From the NCBI RefSeq assembly GCF_026151205.1, contig NC_087080.1, forward strand, positions 3,825,096 through 3,885,095: a DNA stretch of 60,000 nt, in the 5' to 3' direction. Within the stretch, counting starts at the first letter, position 1. Each line of letters starts with the position of its first letter. Shown here one piece after another: positions 46,851-55,400 of the stretch. The translations under genes were made by a program, and so were the position numbers. Source of the stretch: Bolinopsis microptera (Eukaryota; Ctenophora; Tentaculata; Lobata; Bolinopsidae). Below the pieces are notes generated by a model, which saw only the letters and a list, made by a program, of their open reading frames with translations, had not been told where the DNA came from and searched no databases.

Positions 46851-47226
46851 TAGTATTGTAAGAGCCCAGATTTCCAATCAAATTCTGGCAAGTGCATAAT
46901 GCTATAGGACCTTAAAATAAAATTGAACCATACAAACTCGATTTATTTAAAAACAAACAAGGCATTATATTATATAATAATTTTAAATTATTGCTACATA
47001 TCTGTAAATAATTAGAATTGTGTAACTTATAACTTAAATTGTTTCAAAATTACAACTAATGTGTACTCAATAAAGTAATCATCACTTTTGTATTTTCAAT
47101 TTTTGTATCCTTGTATCCTATGAACGCTGAAATATATTTTATAGCATTGCTACGTTAAAATTTTTTTGACTAAATACTTGGAGGACTTCGATGCGCCGCG
47201 CAAACTAGCATTCTTGCTTCGTCGTC

Positions 47227-47257
47227 GATCGTTGCTTTGCTTCGCAAAGCAACGATC
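47227..47257. repeat. Perfect hairpin, 14-bp stem, TTC loop
   Basis: gatcgttgctttgc, loop ttc, then its exact complement. Confidence 0.85.
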
Positions 47258-47785
47258 TCAATGGATTGACATCGTCAATCAAACTAAATATTTAAATACT
47301 AATCCTTCGACCTTCCTATCAAAACGCTCTAGATTATAAAACATTAAAGTTTAGTTGTATGTTTTATTTATAACCTATCAAAACACAAAAAGCGCGCTGA
47401 GTTAGATTCTGAGACTCATCGACGGTTTTAGAATATCTCTGAAACAAATATTTTAACAGTATAATTTTAATTCTGACAAGAGCCCTCGCGTTTGCAATAT
47501 ATAGCGCGGCGCGCACCCGCCGAAGGTTCGTAAGAACATATTTACCACAAAACAATCAGTACATATGATATATTCATAGATAAATTCAAATTTTAAATTC
47601 ATATTAAACCAGGCCATATACACAGCCCGCCGCGCACGATGATTCACGATGTCAATCTTTCGCATTTCGGTGGGGCTCAGTAATGCATTTTGCCGATTTA
47701 CCACAGTTCTGTATCACGTGATGATCCCCACTGTCGCTTCACTATAGTCTATAGCTTCATTATAGTCTTGGACGATACAGGGGGA

Positions 47786-47842
47786 GCCGCGCACTTCGTG
47801 CGCGGCGGGTCATACAACGTATGACAACCACAGTTGTGGTTG
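47786..47842. repeat. Three adjacent perfect hairpins
   Basis: Stem 9 bp (gccgcgcac, loop ttc), stem 7 bp (gtcatac, loop aac), stem 8 bp (caaccaca, loop gt), nearly end to end within 57 bp. Intergenic; no gene assigned. Confidence 0.85.
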
Positions 47843-48406
47843 CGAGAAACATTATTTGATGCATGGCGCGGCCCTGTAGCTTGTAACGCGATGCACTACT
47901 GGGCTGAGTTATGACTCTTTTAAAATATTGCAAATACATGATCTCGGCACTTAATTATTGGGAGCTATTCGCTAACGTGCAACAATGAGCCTCATTAGGC
48001 GGTAGCAAACATGTTGGATGACGATCTGATCACTTTGAAGAGACCCATAATTAATACAATCAGTTACCTGAGGACCCCAGGCTATTATGTTCATTAACAT
48101 TAGAGATAGGGCGGAATGACAGGCTGAGCGCGGCCCAGTAATACAATCAGATACTCGTCAACTCAGCAGCAGTTTCTGTCCGTGTGATGTGTTGTCTTTC
48201 TCCTTGTTGTTTTCTTGAAATTGTTGTTTTCTTCTGTGTCCCCGTCGTTTTGTTTTGTAAATATTTTGTTTTTACAACATGTGGAGTGTTATAAAGTTGT
48301 TGTACTCTATAAGTGTATATTCACCTACAAGCATAACTGCTTGGCGTGATGAGGTACATCTTTGATTGGTCGAAGGTCTTTCAACAACACAGCATCATCA
48401 CTTTCA

Positions 48407-48438
48407 TAGTAGTCCCCGGCTTATGACGGGGACTACTA
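48407..48438. repeat. Perfect hairpin, 12-bp stem
   Basis: tagtagtccccg, 8-base loop, then the exact complement. About 1 kb upstream of the ZDHHC23-like start codon. Confidence 0.85.
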
Positions 48439-48907
48439 CTTGAACTTGATAATAACAAACACAAATACTAGACACTTAACTTTTTAACGTGTATTATATT
48501 ATATATTTAAATGTATTAAAACTTTTACATCCTAATATGCAATATTCGATAGTATGTACTGATTTGTTGTAAAAATAGCTGATTTGTTGTAAAAATCCTC
48601 AAACAATATATACGTTTGTGCTCAGCTGATATAAGGCTTGGGGTGGTGCTTTAGAAGCGGTATTTCGGGTACTAGTAAAGCTCTTACAGGCAACTGGTTC
48701 CTTTTGCCAGCTGTTTTTAGTCCAAGAACTGTCCCATTTCTGGTCTCAGAACATGTGCAACTAAAATTTTCTTATGCCAACATGGAATTATTTGTATCAT
48801 GTCGTAACCTCCTGTCATTGCACGAAGTGGTTTTGTGGCGAAAGCCACGAATGACGAAGCTGCGCACAGGGCTACAAGGTGAAACAGGGCATTATCATTG
48901 TTGGGCC

Positions 48908-49070
48908 GGGGGGGTGGGGGGGGGGGGGGGGGGGGGGGGGGGCTTCCGAATGCTTAGGGTTGATAAGTGATTACGTAAATTTTTTTCTAGAAACTACTTT
49001 TGTTCATGTTTCATGCTACCCTGATCATTATGAGCCAAAAATACTGTGTCCATATCATGTGCGAAAAATC
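48908..49070. mobile_element. Eroded relative of the poly-G foldback element
   Basis: A G tract of more than 25 bases, interrupted by one T, is followed at about 49000 by tgtttcatgctaccctgatcattatgagccaaaaata. This resembles the internal sequence of the element at 26304-28950 (near 26845 and 27267). Ends not defined. Confidence 0.45.
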
Positions 49071-49403
49071 CTGTCCCAGCCCACCAATGTCCTTCAATGT
49101 TCCAAAAACCGTTGTCTCATAGAATTCAAAATGGACAGGACATAGGCGAACATGTCACCCCCCGGGCCCCCGATGATATGATTTCAGATCACATCATCAT
49201 GCAACATGAGCCGTAAAAATTGGAAAGTTAACGAATATATGACATCTAACTTAGCTCTGCAAAAATACTATCTTTTGTGCGATTTTGCAGCGATTTTACC
49301 TACTTTGGCTTATCGCGGCGGCGCAATTTTTTAAAACGTTACTTTACTTTGCTTGTATTCCAAACAAGAATCTGAATGCATAGATTTTTATCTAAATCAA
49401 ACT

Positions 49404-52400
49404 ATGCTCTCAGCTTGCATGAACAGGACATGTGGGGAACCTCATAGGAAACATCACGATCTCTCCTGTTTTGAGTATGTAGACATCTATGGTGAAAAGA
49501 AATCCTGTTTTCAATGTTTTTGTAGCTGTGATGCATTAGACACTGCCTGTGAGCGAGCTGTTTCTTGTGATTTCGCCACAACAGATTTATTAGATTCTGG
49601 TAATTCTTATAAAAGTAATTTGCATGTTTTGTTTAGATTTCGCTTTCTATGTTAATTAAAGTCAAAAATCAATATTAAATCAGTGTTATGATTTTTTAAA
49701 TTCCCCCTTAAGTTCAATATCATTCGAAATTCCTAATTTGATAAAGGAACTATCTAAACAAATTTTTTCAGCATTAGAAGATATAACAGACCGAATTAGA
49801 GTCCCTTGGGTTGGCGGAGCTATGAAAGTTGATAACCATGCAGTGGCTGTGACCACACTTTTCTGTTTTTACCTTATAGTTGGCAGTATCAATATGATTG
49901 CGCTTGGTCTAGCAAGTAAGTTTAAGCATTCAGCTGAATAATCTAGTTAAATATATTCAAATATTCCGGGAAAGTCTATTTTGGATTTCCTTTTACAGAT
50001 CATGTTGGCTGATCAATGAAACTAATAAATCAATGAAACTAATAAATCAATGTTTTAGCTCATTTTACAAAGTCAAATATTTAAAACAATTAAAATTGTA
50101 TAGTGCTCAATTTGTAAATGACTAGTTGATCTTTGCTATTGGAAGTTTACCAAGGACTGGCAGCTAGCGGGGCAAGGAATGCACGGGCTTAGGGGCTTTT
50201 GTGCACACCAGAACACTAGCTCGGTACATTTTTGGAAACTAGAAGGACTGAAAACTAAAATTGTTTTTGATGGAGGTTGAGGCATGTTTTTGAGAGGGAC
50301 GATATAACTATATAATAGCTTGTGGTAACAACAGGCCTTTACTTTAATAGGATGAAGTTTTGGTTTTAGGACAGGGAGAAGGCATTAAGAAAATTTGCTC
50401 TTTGTTAACAAGGCAGAGGATAAGCAATGTTGGTTATAATAGCAATGTTGATGAATTTATTCCAACATAGTGGGCACATAAAACCGATAATTTACTGTGA
50501 AATGCTGTTTATTACTCTGATTTTTTGTAATATAAGTATTTTAATGTATTTTATAAAATAAATTCGTCTATTTATCTCAATATATTTATCTAAAGAAATG
50601 TCTGACAGGTATAATATTTGCGGTATTCCTGACGAGGATGTACCGGTATGTGCGACGTAGTGGGGTGAAGTCTATCTACTTCTTCTTGCTAAGCATGTTA
50701 CATACTGTAACATCTTTAGTTCTCTACAGTTGTAAGGTCAGTGGTTATTTGACTATTAAAATGGTTTCTGTTACTTAGTTTGTCAATCGTTTTTGTAGAA
50801 CCCATTTAAGCTATGTTCTTATAACTTTATAATATGTTCTATGTAAATTCAAAGCATCAATAAAACTATACTGTAAACATAAGATGTTTTCAGTTTCATT
50901 ATGGGGTCATTATGGTCTGGAATTAAACGCTCACACCTTATTTTCAGATTTTCCTGAGAGCTGAAACTATTCACATATATTATTTTTACTTCTGGCTTAT
51001 GGTCTACTTATCGGTGCTTTATAATTTTAAACAGGTAAATCCTATTTTTCGCTCAATTTCTATAATTTGAAATAATATGTAGTTTTATTCAGGATTCGCA
51101 TACGCCTTACATTAAAACCAATGCATGTACATTGTACATTGCACATGATACTTGTTACTGGACATAATGCTACATTTATAATATTATCATTAAACAACTG
51201 TTATCACTCTGTTTGGAAGATAAATCTCCTTAAACTATCTAATTACACTCTTTGTGTAAATTCCGATCTAAATGTGTGTAAATTCCAAACTAATTCTAAT
51301 TCTGATGTAATGTAACCCTTCTCCAGGATGCTGGAAAGATAGCAGTTGTTCAATCAAAGAACACAAATCACATACTCTACTGTGATAAGTGTACGATTGT
51401 GCGTCCAGTTCGGGCCTCACATTGTCGCTTCTGTGACGTTTGTGTGGATAGATACGACCATCATAACATCTGGTGAGTCAGGAAACTTAAAAGGAGATGT
51501 TTTGTAGTTTGGGACGTTTTTTAACGTTCAGACGACCAATTTGTTAAACTTCTCGAACAAATTGAATATCGGCACCTGTGTGTAACACCTGTGTGTAACA
51601 CCTGTGTGTAACACCTGTGTGTAACACCGGTATGTAACAGTTTTAATACTTTCAACACTACTATATAACAAATAATTTGAGGACCCCTAGTGGGAATTAA
51701 CACCTCAATCAAATGTAGCAACCATTACAGGTTGTATGTCGATGTCAATGGTTGTTGCATGATAGTTTATTTAAAGACATCCTAAAGACTATCAGACATC
51801 GTTTTTAAGAGCTGTTAACTCCCATCTATCACCTATCACCCATCTATCACCTAAAGAATATCAGACACCACTCATTCCCATCTTCTGAATTGCTGCAAAG
51901 GTACTGTAATCAACAACTAAATAACTATAAACAGTAGCATCGGTTTTAGACTCTATCCTGAATTCTTTGCATTATTGTGTTTATTTGAACTATGTCCGGT
52001 ATCCCAATCAGAAATTACAGCCTTCGTGACAGACCTAACAGTGCAAAAGCAAAATGTTCTACCTGTGTAACACTAAGTCTTGAAAACGACAATCTGAGGA
52101 GACAAATTGCTCGTCTAACCAAACTTACCCAAGGCTCAGGCCATGACAAAATTGCGGTTCCATTCTCTTGCGGGGACAATGTTCTTATCTCTGAACATGA
52201 ATCAGAAACTCAAAACTGTGAAGTTAGCAGTGTGACTGAACTTAATAGCAACCCATCTCTTGTGAATTCTTCTGATGTTAACAAACAATCTTCAACCAGT
52301 GTTAACGTTGTGGGTAAGTCCATCAATCCATATCATGATTTGAGTCGAGGTGTATTCAGGTTTGTTGATACTCTCAAGTTGGATATGGAAACACAATACA

Positions 52401-55400
52401 CACAAACGTTCAACAATAGGGCTGTAGCATACTATGGGGATTTCCCATATGCCTACAATGGAGGCTTCCATAACACAAGGCCGTTAAATGACAATCCCTT
52501 ATTAAAGTCTATTTTAGAACGTTTACGCTCACAGTTCCCAAGTCTGAAATTTAACAGCGCCATGATCACCAAGTATGAAAATGGCAAGCAAGGAATACCA
52601 TTCCATTCAGATGATGAGAGGTCCATATCACCAGGCTCCATGATTTCCACCATATCGTTAGGAGCAACAAGAGTCCTCAGTTTTAGGTCTAAAAGCAAAG
52701 TCCACGTTGCCAATCTTACTCTCTCCCATGGCGACATAATGATTATGACCAGAAAATCTCAGGACAGCTTTGAACACAGCCTTATTCAGGACCATACTGA
52801 TGACATGAGAATTAGCATTACTCTGCGCCAGATTGATGGCAGTGCAACCTTGTCTGCTCCACCCGATACCTCAAGTAAGCCTTTCGTTACTGTAAGAGAA
52901 ACTGAACCCTCAATCAAAGGGAAATCATCACCCAACAAAATCACTCATAAGAGCACCATACCCCCTGCTTCAGTCAAAAGCAAATCCCTTGCTGTGTATG
53001 TTAGCTCAAGCATGTTCTCCAAGTTAGATGCTACAAAACTATCCTCTGCTCATCAAGAAGCACATGTATTTCACTATCCTGGTGGCATTGCAAACGGTAT
53101 CAATGAACGCTTCCACTCAGATGAAAGAAAGAGGTCAATTGATGCAAATAATGTGAAGACCATCGTACTCATGTGTGGAACTAATGATGTGGACTTAATC
53201 CTAGAGAGTCCTCGACACATGAGGAATAGATTATTGTCACCCGATGAGTTCACAGGAAAAGCAAAGGCCCTTGATAACACCAATCGCTCTATTGATAATC
53301 TGATCCAGTCACTTCACTCGTGGGCTCCAGCTGCAAAAATTAAGATCATAAACATTTTACCAAGAGAAAGTTTTGCTAGAAATAAAGTGATAAATGACAT
53401 CAATATCTTTTTATCTAAGATTCCTTCCAAATACTCGTTTGTTAGCTTTATACCCACAGAGATGAATCGATTCTTGTTTAGTGATAGATCTGGATTTAGG
53501 AAATCATCTTGTTTTAGTAGATTTGGGGAAGACAATGTGCATCTAAACAGCGATGGTATCTTTAAACTAGCAAAGCACATCAAGTACCATGCCCACCATT
53601 GAAATCGACATGACATTTCCACCTGAATATTTATTTTTATTTCAAGTTTAAAACTTTTCTATTGAAAATATTTACAGGCGGATAATTTTCACCTGATTTT
53701 AGTTTAATCAGACACAACGACTAACACGTTTTGTGAAATGACAAATATTCACAACTCAGCTGACAAATTTCATAACCTTTGCATTGGTCACTGTAACATT
53801 CAAGGTGGTCTCCTAAATTTAGCTAAAAGTAATGAACTTACTCAACTCATTCGAGATCATAAGCTAGACATACTTTCCCTAAATGAGATGAATCTTAATG
53901 ATACTATTGACACAGACACCATAAATATTCCTTCCTCCTTCAACATTATGCGATGCGACAGGCCAAACAGTTCTAGGGGTGGTTGTGGCTTAATGATAAA
54001 CAAAAAACTAGCTTACACAGAATTAGTTATGGATAGTAAGCTTGATAACATTGAAGCATTATGGGTGAAGCTTAAGAATAGCAAGATCAATGTTTGCTGC
54101 TTCTATCGCTCTGGAAATTATTGCAGTGTTGATAACTTTATTGAGTACATTCATTTTTGCATGAAAAAATTGAACGGGAAAAAGGTTATCTGGATTGGGG
54201 ATATAAACATTGACCAGAATAATATCTCATCCACCCAGTACAAAAAATTAGATATGACCTTGAGATGTTACAATCTAGTTCAAACCATTCAAGGGATAAC
54301 TAGAGTTGCTAAACGTGGAGACAATTTTACCCAGACTACTATTGATGTAATATTCACTAACTGTTATGCAGATTTTGTTCAATCTTCTGTTCTTGATGAA
54401 CGTATTGGGGATCATCAAGCTATTATGTGTGAGATAGATTGTAAAGTACCTATAGCTCCTAAATTTGAAAAGGTTGAAATTAGAAATCATTGTAAACGTA
54501 ATGTTAAACAATTCCTAGACTATCTAGATACCTGTTCTGATTACAGTCCACTATTGGAAAGTACAGATGTTGAAGCTATCACTGCTGGCCTTTGTCATCA
54601 TATTGAACAGGCATATGCAACCTTCTTCCCTTGCAAGACCATAGAAAGGCATGAAAAGTTCATACATAAACCTTCTACTGAACTTTTAAATGCCATTAAT
54701 CATACACATTTTCTTCTAAAGAAATTCCGTAAAAAGAAGGATAAGAGAGACAATGGAAATTGCAATAAATGTGGTATATGTAGCAAATGTATAAAGTGTA
54801 ATGAGGCCTGGGATTGCTACAAGATTCAGAGAAATATTAGAAATAAATTAGCTAAAACCTGCAAAAAGGCTAATGTAATCGATGATCTACAAGTTAAAAG
54901 TGCCAAGAATGATCTTAAAGGGGTATGGAAAACTATCAAACTGGCATCAAATATGACCCCTGGTACAACTAATTGTCAAACTATCAATGAGAATGATCCT
55001 GAGCTATTTAACTTTCATTTTGCAAATGTTGGATCAAGATTACAAAATCAGGCCCCCAATATTGAAAGAGTTAGTTTTACTGATTTTTTACCTCCTAGAA
55101 CTTCTAACATCTCATTTGATAGATTCCAAGAAATAAATGAAACTGATATCCTAATGTATGTCGAAACACTCAAGAATGATAAGGCCTCATATGACGATGT
55201 GCCTCTATTTTTACTTAAGCAAGCTGTACCACACATAGTTGAGCCACTGACCCATATTGTCAATTTGAGCCTTAATACAGGTGTTGTACCAACCCTTTGT
55301 AAAAGAGCTAGAGTAACTCCCATCCATAAGGCAGGAATGAAAGATGATCCTAATAATTACAGGCCAATATCCATCCTTCCACTTGTAGGAAAACTTATAG

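Noticed and set aside
52453-52737. Minus-strand frames across LINE ORF1 and ORF2
   Set aside because: Shadows of the plus-strand ORFs, which carry the recognisable domains.
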